DNA of 7,079 nucleotides from Chitinophagaceae bacterium. GTDB taxonomy: Bacteria; Bacteroidota; Bacteroidia; Chitinophagales; Chitinophagaceae. Position 1 is the first letter of the stretch; every line of letters begins with the position of its first letter. Location: positions 1 through 7,079 of the forward strand of contig PLXD01000477.1 of NCBI GenBank assembly GCA_003151295.1. Direction: 5' to 3'. Under the pieces are notes generated by a model that was not told where the DNA came from, made no database searches, and saw only the letters and a program-made list of their open reading frames with translations. Shown one piece after another: positions 1-6,058 of the stretch. A program made the translations under genes and the position numbers.

Positions 1-1015
1 CTTTTTTGCCGCTGATATTTTTATTGCGTAAGTCGATCAGCAGCAGGTGGTTGTCCGTTCCACCGGAGATGATATCATATCCTTTATCCACGAATACTTT
101 GGCCATTGCCTGGGCATTGGTGAGGATCTGTTTGGCGTAGACTGTAAAATCGGGAGACAGGATCTCACCGAAGGAGACGGCCTTGGCGGCGATCACATGT
201 TCGAGGGGACCGCCCTGTGTGCCGGGGAATACCGCCATATCGAGCAGGTTGCTCATCGGGCGGATATTGCCTTTTACATCCTTGAGGCCGAATGGGTTAT
301 CAAAATCTTTCTTCATTAAGATGACGCCTCCGCGCGGACCCCTCAGGGTCTTATGCGTGGTAGAGGTCACGAAATGGCAATGCTCGAAGGGGGAATTCAG
401 GAGACCCTTGGCGATCAGGCCGGCCGGGTGTGCCATATCGCAAAACACGAAGGCGCCGATCTCGTCGGCGACTTTGCGGATCCGAGCATAGTCCCAGTCA
501 CGGCTATAGGCAGAAGCGCCGCAGATGATGACCTTCGGCTTCTCGGCTCTTGCCTGTTTTTCCAATTGGTCGTAGTCGACGCGTCCGTCCTCTTTTTTCA
601 CGCCATAGGATACGGCATGGTATAGTTTTCCGGAGAAATTCACGGGAGAGCCGTGTGTGAGATGACCGCCCATGCTCAGGTCCAATCCCAGGATCGTATC
701 GCCGGGTTGCAGGATGGCGAGCAACAAGGCGGCGTTTGCCTGTGCGCCGCTATGTGGTTGGACGTTGGCGTACTGGCAGTTGAAAATTTCTTTCAGCCGG
801 TCGATGGCCAATTGCTCTACCTGGTCGACAATTTCGCAGCCTCCGTAGTATCTTCTGCCGGGATAACCTTCGGCATACTTATTCGTCAGTACCGTTCCCA
901 TGGCCTGCATGACGGGCAGTGACGTGAAATTTTCCGAAGCGATCAGTTCGATTCCGTGGCGCTGGCGTTCCAACTCCTTTTGAATGAGATCAAAAACCAA
1001 AGTATCTTTTTGCAT
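1..1015 (-). CDS. glyA: Serine hydroxymethyltransferase, 5' part (C-terminus outside the window)
   Basis: PLP enzyme that interconverts serine and glycine while moving a one-carbon unit to or from tetrahydrofolate in the cytoplasm. Reading from the ATG at 1015, 338 codons are visible with no stop ([20 protein letters not shown]...). Family landmarks are present: ELIASENF near residue 23, YPGRRYYGG near 51, HSGAQAN near 88, DMAHPAG near 193 (Asp193 should bind the PLP ring nitrogen), and [12 protein letters not shown], whose Lys222 should form the Schiff base. Between that lysine and AVFPGTQGG the protein is about 13 residues longer than E. coli GlyA, a loop I associate with Bacteroidota homologues. 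Roughly 85-90 C-terminal residues are missing only because the window begins inside the gene. It is transcribed divergently from the nucleotidyltransferase. No Shine-Dalgarno-like sequence precedes the start. Confidence 0.97.
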   Translation of the reverse strand, partial: MQKDTLVFDLIQKELERQRHGIELIASENFTSLPVMQAMGTVLTNKYAEGYPGRRYYGGCEIVDQVEQLAIDRLKEIFNCQYANVQPHSGAQANAALLLAILQPGDTILGLDLSMGGHLTHGSPVNFSGKLYHAVSYGVKKEDGRVDYDQLEKQARAEKPKVIICGASAYSRDWDYARIRKVADEIGAFVFCDMAHPAGLIAKGLLNSPFEHCHFVTSTTHKTLRGPRGGVILMKKDFDNPFGLKDVKGNIRPMSNLLDMAVFPGTQGGPLEHVIAAKAVSFGEILSPDFTVYAKQILTNAQAMAKVFVDKGYDIISGGTDNHLLLIDLRNKNISGKK

Positions 1016-1019
1016 GGCG

Positions 1020-1027
1020 CAAAAATA
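1020..1027 (-). promoter_or_regulatory. Possible Bacteroidota -7 element for glyA
   Basis: On the minus strand the octamer TATTTTTG fits the Bacteroidota sigma-ABfr -7 consensus TAnnTTTG exactly. The -33 partner is weak: about 20 bp upstream there is only AGTG instead of TTTG. The octamer ends just 4 nt before the ATG at 1015, so initiation from it would give an almost leaderless message. This could be a chance match in an AT-rich stretch. Confidence 0.3.
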
Positions 1028-1125
1028 GGCCAACTATCCATTAAATTCACTATTTTCACACGCATTTTTGAGGTAAAATAGTAGTGTGCGGCGTTTGGAG
1101 CGCTATTGATGAAAAAAAAATTTAC

Positions 1126-2124
1126 ATGAAAGCAATCATCCCTGTTGCTGGAGCAGGCACCAAATTACGTCCGCATACATATACGCAACCGAAAGCTCTC
1201 ATACCCCTGGCAGGAAGAACGATCCTCAGCATCATCGTGGATCAGTTGATGGAAGCGGATATTACTGAATTCATCTTCATCGTCGGATACCTGGGAGAGA
1301 AGATCCAGGATTACGTCAAACAGAAATACCCGCAGTTATCCGTTCATTTTGTTTACCAGAACGAGCGCCATGGCATCGGCCACGCGATCCTGCTCACCAA
1401 GGGGATCGTGGGGGACGACGAGGTATTTATCGTGCTCGGGGACACGATCTGCGAATACAATGTCAGGGAAGTATTGGAAATCCCTCATTCATTGCTCGGT
1501 GTCAAGCGGGTGGATGATCCCCGGAATTTCGGGGTGGCCGAGCTGGACGACGACGGAGGTATCAATCGTGTCGTCGAGAAGCCCCAGATCCCCAAATCGA
1601 ATATGGCCCTGGTAGGTATCTACCGGATCAAGGAGACCGCTAGCCTGTTCAACTGCCTGGAGAACAATATCCGCAACCAGCTCACCAGTTATGGAGAATA
1701 CAATCTCACCGACGCCATCGAATGCATGATCCGTAGCGGCGTGCGTTTCCAGGCTTTCAAGGTGCAGAACTGGTTCGATTGCGGCAAGAAGGAGACTCTG
1801 CTGGAATCCAATGCCAAATTGCTTAAAAAATTCGGCGGCAGCATCGCGGACGATCATCATTTTGAAAATACGATCATCATCCAGCCGGTCAGCATTGCAG
1901 CCGGATGCGATATCCGCAATTCCATCGTGGGTCCCAACGTGGCCATCGGGGAGAAGACCCGGGTGAACTACTCCATTATAAAGGATTCCATTATCGGTTC
2001 TTTTGCCGATCTCTACGATATCGTGCTGACCCATTCCCTGATCGGCAGCGATACGGAGGTCAAGGGGGAATCTCGCAGCCTCAATATCGGGGACAATACC
2101 GAGATCGACCTGGGAGAATCTTAG
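1126..2124 (+). CDS. Sugar-phosphate nucleotidyltransferase with left-handed beta-helix tail
   Basis: Predicted to transfer a nucleotidyl group from an NTP to a sugar 1-phosphate, giving an NDP-sugar for surface polysaccharide or glycan synthesis; the exact sugar and nucleotide cannot be read from the sequence. Residues 1-235 form the Rossmann-like catalytic domain: GAGTKLRP at 9-16 (the GxGTRLRP loop with Lys in place of the usual Arg13), PKALIP at 22-27, LGDT at 104-107 (Asp106 a likely metal ligand), FGVAEL at 135-140, EKP at 151-153, VGIY at 163-166 and WFDCG at 216-220. Residues about 250-322 carry hexapeptide-like turns (IRNSIVGPNVAIG, IKDSIIGS, THSLIGS) of a short beta-helix. An in-frame GTG at 1084 would add 14 residues, but the ATG at 1126 puts MKAIIPVAGAG at the normal family start. 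The gene stands alone, divergent from glyA. The TAG stop lies inside the first unit of a downstream tandem array. Confidence 0.9.
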   Translation: MKAIIPVAGAGTKLRPHTYTQPKALIPLAGRTILSIIVDQLMEADITEFIFIVGYLGEKIQDYVKQKYPQLSVHFVYQNERHGIGHAILLTKGIVGDDEVFIVLGDTICEYNVREVLEIPHSLLGVKRVDDPRNFGVAELDDDGGINRVVEKPQIPKSNMALVGIYRIKETASLFNCLENNIRNQLTSYGEYNLTDAIECMIRSGVRFQAFKVQNWFDCGKKETLLESNAKLLKKFGGSIADDHHFENTIIIQPVSIAAGCDIRNSIVGPNVAIGEKTRVNYSIIKDSIIGSFADLYDIVLTHSLIGSDTEVKGESRSLNIGDNTEIDLGES

Positions 2125-2174
2125 GAGAACTTAGGAGAATTTTAAGAGAATCTTAAGAGAACGTAGGAGAGAAC
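2114..2174 (+). repeat. Degenerate 10/11-bp tandem array overlapping the nucleotidyltransferase stop
   Basis: Consecutive units are GAGAATCTTAG (2114), GAGAACTTAG (2125), GAGAATTTTAA (2135), GAGAATCTTAA (2146), GAGAACGTAG (2157) and a partial GAGAGAAC (2167). The first unit is the end of the coding sequence including its TAG. Every full unit ends in TAG or TAA, and because unit length alternates between 10 and 11 the stops fall in all three frames. No hairpin forms, so this is not an intrinsic terminator. Confidence 0.85.
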
Positions 2175-2218
2175 CAATCGCTGAAACCTGGGACTAAAAG
2201 CTGAGGATCAGGCCAATA

Positions 2219-2245
2219 TAAAAAAATCATAATATTATTTTTTTA
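2219..2245. terminator. AT-only perfect hairpin, possible weak terminator
   Basis: A 9-bp perfect inverted repeat (TAAAAAAAT at 2219-2227 and ATTTTTTTA at 2237-2245) encloses a 9-nt loop. The A-tract, loop, T-tract order could support weak termination on either strand after the nucleotidyltransferase, but there are no G-C pairs, so stability is low. It may simply be AT-rich DNA upstream of the next promoter. Confidence 0.35.
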
Positions 2246-2302
2246 ACGACTTGCCTGCAAATTGACCCCTATATCCTTCCCGATAATCTTCGTCCAATTC
2301 CA

Positions 2303-2334
2303 TTTGCTTTTTTCTGAAAATTTTGGTAATTTCA
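2303..2334 (+). promoter_or_regulatory. Possible Bacteroidota promoter of the secreted regulatory-domain protein
   Basis: TTTG at 2303-2306 is followed after 20 bp by TAATTTCA at 2327-2334. This matches the TTTG-N19/20-TAnnTTTG architecture at the spacing and at TA and TT of the -7 element, but not at its last two bases. Transcription would start near 2340, which leaves about 24 nt of leader before the ATG at 2364 and argues against the in-frame ATG at 2334 as the start. Confidence 0.4.
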
Positions 2335-2363
2335 TGCACCGAAAGAATCAGAAAACCTATTTT

Positions 2364-2816
2364 ATGCGAAATAACAAAAAACTACTCTCGCTTTTCTTGT
2401 TGTTTCCGATGGCTTTTTTTGGCTTGAGGGCTCATGCATGTAACGGGAAAAATGCATGTAGTGGGAAAAAAGATGGCTCCCTGCATGGATACGTGACCGA
2501 TGCAGTCACAAAAAAACCGCTTCCGGGAGTAATTGTTTCCGCGCTGGTTCCCGGCACCACCAATAGTTATAAAGAAGTGCTGACCGATTCGGTTGGCTAC
2601 TTCCACTTCCCTCAATTACCGGCTTCTCCTGTCACCGTCCAATTTGATAAAAAAGGGTATCAGCTCTTTAAACGACCCGGTGTGCAGATCAGGGAAAAGA
2701 CGACGATCAAATTAGATGTGGAATTCCTGCCTGAAGGGGTCGAGCCTGAAGACAATGAAGATGGAGATGGCGAGAGCTCGGAATATCCCTTTTTGAGAAT
2801 GCTGCAGTCTAATTAG
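2364..2816 (+). CDS. Small secreted protein with carboxypeptidase regulatory-like domain
   Basis: A 150-residue protein of unknown specific role. Residues 1-25 look like a signal peptide: basic MRNNKK, a hydrophobic LLSLFLLFPMAFFG core, and AHA before Cys26. The -3 position is Ala rather than Leu, so this is a better fit to signal peptidase I than to a lipobox. Residues about 38-122 fit the carboxypeptidase regulatory-like/transthyretin-like beta-sandwich: GSLHGYVTDAVTKKPLPGV, TDSVGYFHFPQLP, then a VTVQFDKKGYQ strand. In Bacteroidota this fold often sits at the N-terminus of TonB-dependent receptors or in free-standing envelope proteins; here it stands alone. The C-terminus is acidic (EDNEDGDGESSE). 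Earlier in-frame starts (TTG 2262, ATG 2334) would bury the signal peptide. Residues 25-36 contain a 6-residue tandem duplication. No partner gene is evident: it converges on the peptidase gene. Confidence 0.75.
   Translation: MRNNKKLLSLFLLFPMAFFGLRAHACNGKNACSGKKDGSLHGYVTDAVTKKPLPGVIVSALVPGTTNSYKEVLTDSVGYFHFPQLPASPVTVQFDKKGYQLFKRPGVQIREKTTIKLDVEFLPEGVEPEDNEDGDGESSEYPFLRMLQSN
2435..2470 (+). repeat. 18-bp tandem duplication inside the signal-peptide/mature junction
   Basis: TGCATGTAACGGGAAAAA (2435-2452) is followed directly by TGCATGTAGTGGGAAAAA (2453-2470), with two adjacent differences. In protein it gives ACNGKN followed by ACSGKK, placing two cysteines six residues apart at the expected start of the mature protein. 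Confidence 0.85.
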
Positions 2817-2834
2817 TATGCTGCAGTCCAATTA
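2799..2834 (+). repeat. 19-bp-period duplication of the last codons and stop
   Basis: ATGCTGCAGTCTAATTA at 2799-2815 recurs as ATGCTGCAGTCCAATTA at 2818-2834 with one mismatch. The first copy encodes the C-terminus MLQSN plus TAG. The second would again read MLQSN plus TAA, but in another frame because the period is 19. Confidence 0.85.
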
Positions 2835-2904
2835 AGTTCCCTCGAATTATCTACTGCGCAATTATCTACTGCAAAATCAGGTTCTGCACATTTATCTCCT
2901 GTTT
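2830..2904 (+). repeat. Degenerate 15-bp tandem array
   Basis: Five 15-bp units follow without gaps: AATTAAGTTCCCTCG (2830), AATTATCTACTGCGC (2845), AATTATCTACTGCAA (2860), AATCAGGTTCTGCAC (2875) and ATTTATCTCCTGTTT (2890). The second and third share 13 identical bases. The array lies between the convergent stops of the secreted-protein and peptidase genes. Confidence 0.75.
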
Positions 2905-2924
2905 TATTCTTCACTTATATTTTT

Positions 2925-2995
2925 CGTTTTATTGATTTGCATTTTCACTTCACGTTTTGATTCGCGTTTTCTTTCCGCGTTATTCGCGTTATTCC
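2925..2995 (-). repeat. Degenerate 9-15-bp tandem array directly after the peptidase stop
   Basis: Read in the peptidase direction from its TAG: GGAATAACG (2995-2987), CGAATAACG (2986-2978), then drifting units of 13, 12, 13 and 15 bp that mostly end in AACG or AATG, down to 2925. The first unit resembles the gene's own end (GGGAAATAG). With the 15-bp array it fills almost the whole convergent intergenic gap. I see no GC-rich terminator hairpin there. Confidence 0.65.
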
Positions 2996-4357
2996 CTATT
3001 TCCCGGGCAGCGGCACGACAGGCAGGCTCTCGTTTCCATTTCCGCCCACGGATTGAACGGCAAAGAAATAATTGTCCTTCGAATAGGGCAGGCTCATTTC
3101 CGTTTGCGTGGTGAAGATCTTTTTCTGCCACTGCGATTCCGTCGTTTCCCGCATCATTATATAATACCCGATAGTTTGGCCGGTTGGCGGGGCTTTCCAG
3201 GACAGGTAAGTGGCATTCGATAGATTGGAAACATTGATCTTTACATCGGCCGGTCTGGAGGGAGCTTTCGCCAGGTTGGCCAGGCAGGAGAGGTTTAGCG
3301 CGGTGTTCTTGCGGAGGTATTCGAAATCCATGAATTCGGGGAGGTCGCCGTATTGGATGCCTTTATCCGTGCGGACGTCCTGGTGCTGGTGATTGAAATT
3401 TTCATTCATCTCCGTAATGCGGACGGCGGTAAAGCCTCTTTGCACGAAGGATGTGTGATCCCCTCCGCGCAGGAAACGGTCATTGCGGTAGATCATGACG
3501 ACCTGCAGTTGATCTACATATCTCTCCCCGGTCTCCTTCACATACCTTGCCAGTTGCCGGCAGGAGCCATCATTTTCCAGCCCATACTGCCGTATGAAGG
3601 ATGCTTTTTTTTCGATGTCCAGGGCGGGTAAGCCCTCGCTGAATACGCGTACTTTGGTATTGTCTATGAGGTTGGTCTCATTGCTGTGGTTGCTGCCTAC
3701 GATATCGTTATTCAACATCGCTTCTACTTGCCAGTTACCCGTCTTCGCTTTTTCGGCGAGGTGATCGCTGCCGAGCAGGCCTTGTTCTTCTCCGCAGACG
3801 ATCACGAACAGGATGGTGGCAGGAAAGGAGTGGCGGCTCATGATACGGGCGCATTCGATGACGGCAGCCGTCCCACTTCCATCGTCATTGGCTCCCGGTG
3901 CGTCCGAGATGCGATTCAGGGGATCCGAAACCCGGCTGTCCATGTGTCCGCTGATGAGGAAAATCCTTTTGTCGGCAGTGTCTGTACCCTGCAAGGTTGC
4001 CATCACGTTTGCCATATCTGCGGGCTTGTCTACCCGTTTGCCATCGGGGGGGCCTATCCATTGATCAAGCTCCACATGCAGCTGCCCGTTACTCTGCGCC
4101 GCGAATTCCCTGAACCGGGAAAGGATCCAGCTGCGGGCTGCGCCGATCCCTTTGCGGGAATCTTTGGTGTCGCTCAGGGTATGGCGGGTGCCAAAGCCGA
4201 CCAGGGTATGGATATAGGAGTGCAGGCTATCGGCGTTCACTTCGCTGACCATCCTTTCTATTTCAGGATCTCTTTGGATCACGGTCTGTGCCGATAGCGG
4301 GTAAGACAGGAGCGAGGCTATGCTAAAGAGGCAGGTGGAGATGAACGATTTTCCCAT
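2996..4357 (-). CDS. Secreted M28-family zinc aminopeptidase with fibronectin type III-like tail
   Basis: Predicted to remove N-terminal residues from peptides outside the cytoplasm using two zinc ions. Residues 1-23 form a signal peptide ending LSA before Gln24. The M28 ligand set is complete and in order: His138 (SGHMDS), Asp158 (PGANDDGSGTA), the catalytic/ligand pair Glu190-Glu191 (CGEEQG), Asp218 (NNDIVG) and His301 (GGDHTSF). Residues about 366-447 (SRPADVKINVSNLSNATYLSWKAP..., then YYIMMRETTESQWQ and YFFAVQSVGGNGNES) read as one fibronectin type III-like beta-sandwich, common on secreted Bacteroidota hydrolases. The ATG at 4357 is the start that gives a proper signal peptide. The gene lies 37 nt after the natural TAA of the permease in the same direction, so co-transcription is likely. 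Substrate preference cannot be told from sequence. Confidence 0.92.
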   Translation of the reverse strand: MGKSFISTCLFSIASLLSYPLSAQTVIQRDPEIERMVSEVNADSLHSYIHTLVGFGTRHTLSDTKDSRKGIGAARSWILSRFREFAAQSNGQLHVELDQWIGPPDGKRVDKPADMANVMATLQGTDTADKRIFLISGHMDSRVSDPLNRISDAPGANDDGSGTAAVIECARIMSRHSFPATILFVIVCGEEQGLLGSDHLAEKAKTGNWQVEAMLNNDIVGSNHSNETNLIDNTKVRVFSEGLPALDIEKKASFIRQYGLENDGSCRQLARYVKETGERYVDQLQVVMIYRNDRFLRGGDHTSFVQRGFTAVRITEMNENFNHQHQDVRTDKGIQYGDLPEFMDFEYLRKNTALNLSCLANLAKAPSRPADVKINVSNLSNATYLSWKAPPTGQTIGYYIMMRETTESQWQKKIFTTQTEMSLPYSKDNYFFAVQSVGGNGNESLPVVPLPGK

Positions 4358-4394
4358 GAACCATTAATTTATCCACTAAAGCTAGTGTATCTTT

Positions 4395-4499
4395 TTATGA
4401 TTTTTTGAACGCCCATTTCCAGAGCGTTTTCCATCCGGGCTTTTTGCCGTAAAGGAGAATGCCGGTCCGGTAGATCTTGCCGGCCATCCAGGTCGTGAT
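4395..4499 (-). pseudogene. Detached in-frame 3' end of the ABC permease gene
   Basis: Directly after the TAG at 4500-4502, the same frame continues for 34 codons to a TAA at 4395-4397. It reads ITTWMAGKIYRTGILLYGKK followed by PGWKTLWKWAFKKS. This is what I expect at the C-terminus of Bacteroidota NatB-like permeases: the second half of the last membrane helix, then a basic cytoplasmic KIYRxGILxYGKK tail. No start codon suits separate translation. It should be read as part of the upstream gene, split off by one nonsense codon. Confidence 0.8.
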
Positions 4500-5729
4500 C
4501 TAGAAGCCCAGCACGAGCAATAGCATGGATAGTCCCAGTTGCCACCAAGGGACCGTTCCCGGGACGCCGGAAGGGATACGGGCCATCATGACAATGGGAG
4601 AGCTGAAGGGAAGGATGCTGGCCCATACTGCCAGGGAGCCGCCGGGGTCCTGCACGGCCATAGACATAATGACAAAGGAGAAGATAATGGGCATCGTGAT
4701 CGGCAGCATAAGTGATTGCGCTTCCTGGGGATCTTCGTTGACGGCACTGCCAATAGCGGCGAATAAGGCGGAATAAAAAAGATAGCCTCCGAGGAAGTAG
4801 AAAAGAAAGCAAAAGATGATCAGTCCCCAGTTGGCCGTACTGAGGCTGCTTTTAAATTCGAAGATCAATTGGGCGGCTTTGCCGGCTTTTGCGACGGAAG
4901 GGTTGCCCATGGCGCCCGCCTGCTGCAATTGCTGCACTTCCTGCCATACATCGTGGGGAATGAAGACCTGGGCCAGGGCCAGCAACCCTGTTATCAGGAT
5001 GATCCACAACAGGAACTGAGTGAGCCCTACGGCGCCGATACCTGCAATCTTGCCGAACATGAGCTGGAAGGGTCTGACCGAGCTGATCACCACTTCGGCT
5101 ATACGATTGGTCTTTTCTTCCATCACGCCCCGCATGACCGCGGCCCCGTATACGAAGGTGAGGATATAGATCAGCACTCCGCTGGCATAACCGATTGCAT
5201 AGGAGAGTCCCTGGCTGGATATTTTTGCTTCTTTGCCTGTGTCTTCGAAGGTCTTGAGGTCTGCGATCGCCGATTGCGAACGGATAGAGTCCAGCGTATT
5301 GCGGCTGATATGGGTTTGCTCGAAGATCATGTGGTCGGTGATGGCGCTGTTGATGCGGTCCTTGAGATCTTCTTCATTGGCAAGTCCCAATTGTTTCTTG
5401 TATTTCAGCCGGTAGATCGTTTTTTCTCCTGGCTGCAGGGGTGGGATGATCAGGGCGGCCGTGCAGCCCTTCGCTTCATAGTTTAGCGAGTCGAGGCCTG
5501 CGGAAAAATCAAAGGCGATGGAAGAATCGCTTTTCAGGTACTCTTTAAAATAACCATTGGCATCGATCACTGCGATGCGGTATTTGCTCTTTCCATGCAG
5601 GGCGAGCAGCACGAAGCCGGCGATGAACAGAGCGATCACCAGCGGCAACAGGAAGGTGGAGAGCAGGAAGGTTTTATTCCGCACCCTCGTGAAATATTCG
5701 CGTTTTGTGATCAGCCAGGTCTTATTCAT
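4500..5729 (-). CDS. ABC-2 type exporter permease (NatB-like), truncated by in-frame TAG
   Basis: Membrane subunit of an ABC exporter; the substrate is unknown (the named relative NatB takes part in sodium export). As called it has 409 residues. The layout fits the ABC2_membrane_3 type: basic N-terminus (WLITKREYFTRVRNKTF), first helix about 21-44, an extracytoplasmic domain about 45-175, then helices near 176-198, 231-256, 302-328, 340-359 and 368-384. The family motif MEEKTNRIAEVVISSVRP is at 203-220 after the second helix. The last helix starts near 396 but stops at ...LLLVLGF409. The frame then resumes for 34 family-like codons, so the intact gene would cover 4395-5729 (444 codons counting the TAG). 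Truncation removes half of the final helix and the basic tail, so function is doubtful unless the TAG is suppressed or is a sequence error. The ATG at 5729 matches the usual family start. The ATPase partner lies upstream at 6115-7065. Confidence 0.85.
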   Translation of the reverse strand: MNKTWLITKREYFTRVRNKTFLLSTFLLPLVIALFIAGFVLLALHGKSKYRIAVIDANGYFKEYLKSDSSIAFDFSAGLDSLNYEAKGCTAALIIPPLQPGEKTIYRLKYKKQLGLANEEDLKDRINSAITDHMIFEQTHISRNTLDSIRSQSAIADLKTFEDTGKEAKISSQGLSYAIGYASGVLIYILTFVYGAAVMRGVMEEKTNRIAEVVISSVRPFQLMFGKIAGIGAVGLTQFLLWIILITGLLALAQVFIPHDVWQEVQQLQQAGAMGNPSVAKAGKAAQLIFEFKSSLSTANWGLIIFCFLFYFLGGYLFYSALFAAIGSAVNEDPQEAQSLMLPITMPIIFSFVIMSMAVQDPGGSLAVWASILPFSSPIVMMARIPSGVPGTVPWWQLGLSMLLLVLGF

Positions 5730-5849
5730 TTTTACAATCGGTTTAAATTAAATAATATTGAATATAACAGGACTCCGTCAACAAGATCGATACTATTCAT
5801 TGGCCAGGGAGGGGACTATCTATTGAATCAGGTCAGGACGGGTATAGTA

Positions 5850-5897
5850 TTTTTCCACATTTTTCATTTTACCAGTAAAGTGAAAAATGTAGAAAAA
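5850..5897. repeat. 22-bp near-perfect inverted repeat with 4-nt loop
   Basis: The left arm (5850-5871, starts TTTTTCCACATTTTTC) pairs with the right arm (5876-5897, ends AAAAATGTAGAAAAA) around the loop CCAG. Twenty of 22 positions are Watson-Crick pairs. The exceptions are 5856/5891 (C/A on the plus strand, hence a G-U wobble in minus-strand RNA) and 5867/5880 (T/G). The T-run is at the 5' side and the A-run at the 3' side on both strands, the reverse of an intrinsic terminator. It lies in the leader or spacer upstream of the permease, so an RNA stability or processing element, or a relic of a small inverted-repeat element, are possible readings. Confidence 0.8.
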
Positions 5898-5960
5898 CAG
5901 CTTCCTACTTCAAAATGCCATCGCACACGTCAATACCGCTTAGTCACAATTCCCCATAAC

Positions 5961-6058
5961 CACTATGCCGAAAGCCATTATGCTGAAAGTTACTTAACGG
6001 AATACTTTTACCCGAATACTCTTACCGAATCTCTAAGCCCAATCTCTAAGCCGAATCC
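5961..6058 (-). repeat. Degenerate 12-15-bp tandem array downstream of the ABC ATPase
   Basis: Plus-strand units are CACTATGCCGAAAGC (5961), CATTATGCTGAAAGT (5976), TACTTAACGGAATAC (5991), TTTTACCCGAATAC (6006), TCTTACCGAATCTC (6020), TAAGCCCAATCTC (6034) and TAAGCCGAATCC (6047). Unit length drops stepwise from 15 to 12 toward the ATPase stop, around a shared core like TAnnCCGAAT. The array begins 57 nt after that stop in the transcribed direction. Confidence 0.75.

Noticed and set aside
1084..1125. Upstream GTG start adding 14 residues to the nucleotidyltransferase
   Set aside because: The extension (starting MCGVWSAIDEKK) precedes the normal family N-terminus MKAIIPVAGAG, so the ATG at 1126 is preferred.
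1489..2034. 181-codon open frame on the minus strand inside the nucleotidyltransferase gene
   Set aside because: It is antisense to a gene with clear family motifs, and its translation shows no recognisable domain.
2904..3131. 75-codon minus-strand frame ending in the intergenic array
   Set aside because: It overlaps the peptidase C-terminus out of frame and otherwise translates repeats.
3686..4297. 203-codon open frame on the plus strand across the peptidase gene
   Set aside because: Antisense shadow of the M28 coding sequence; the minus strand holds all zinc-ligand motifs and a signal peptide.
4374..4387. 5-bp hairpin (CACTA/TAGTG) between permease and peptidase as a terminator
   Set aside because: Too short and without a following T-run in the transcribed direction.
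4369..4812. 147-codon minus-strand frame that runs across the permease stop
   Set aside because: It is in a different frame from the permease and gives an unrelated, arginine-rich translation; the true continuation after the TAG lies in the permease frame.
4869..5486. 205-codon open frame on the plus strand across the permease gene
   Set aside because: Antisense shadow; its composition mirrors the codon pattern of the permease, with no domain signal.
5961..6058. CRISPR-like array
   Set aside because: Units are contiguous, short and degenerate with no spacers, and no cas genes are present.
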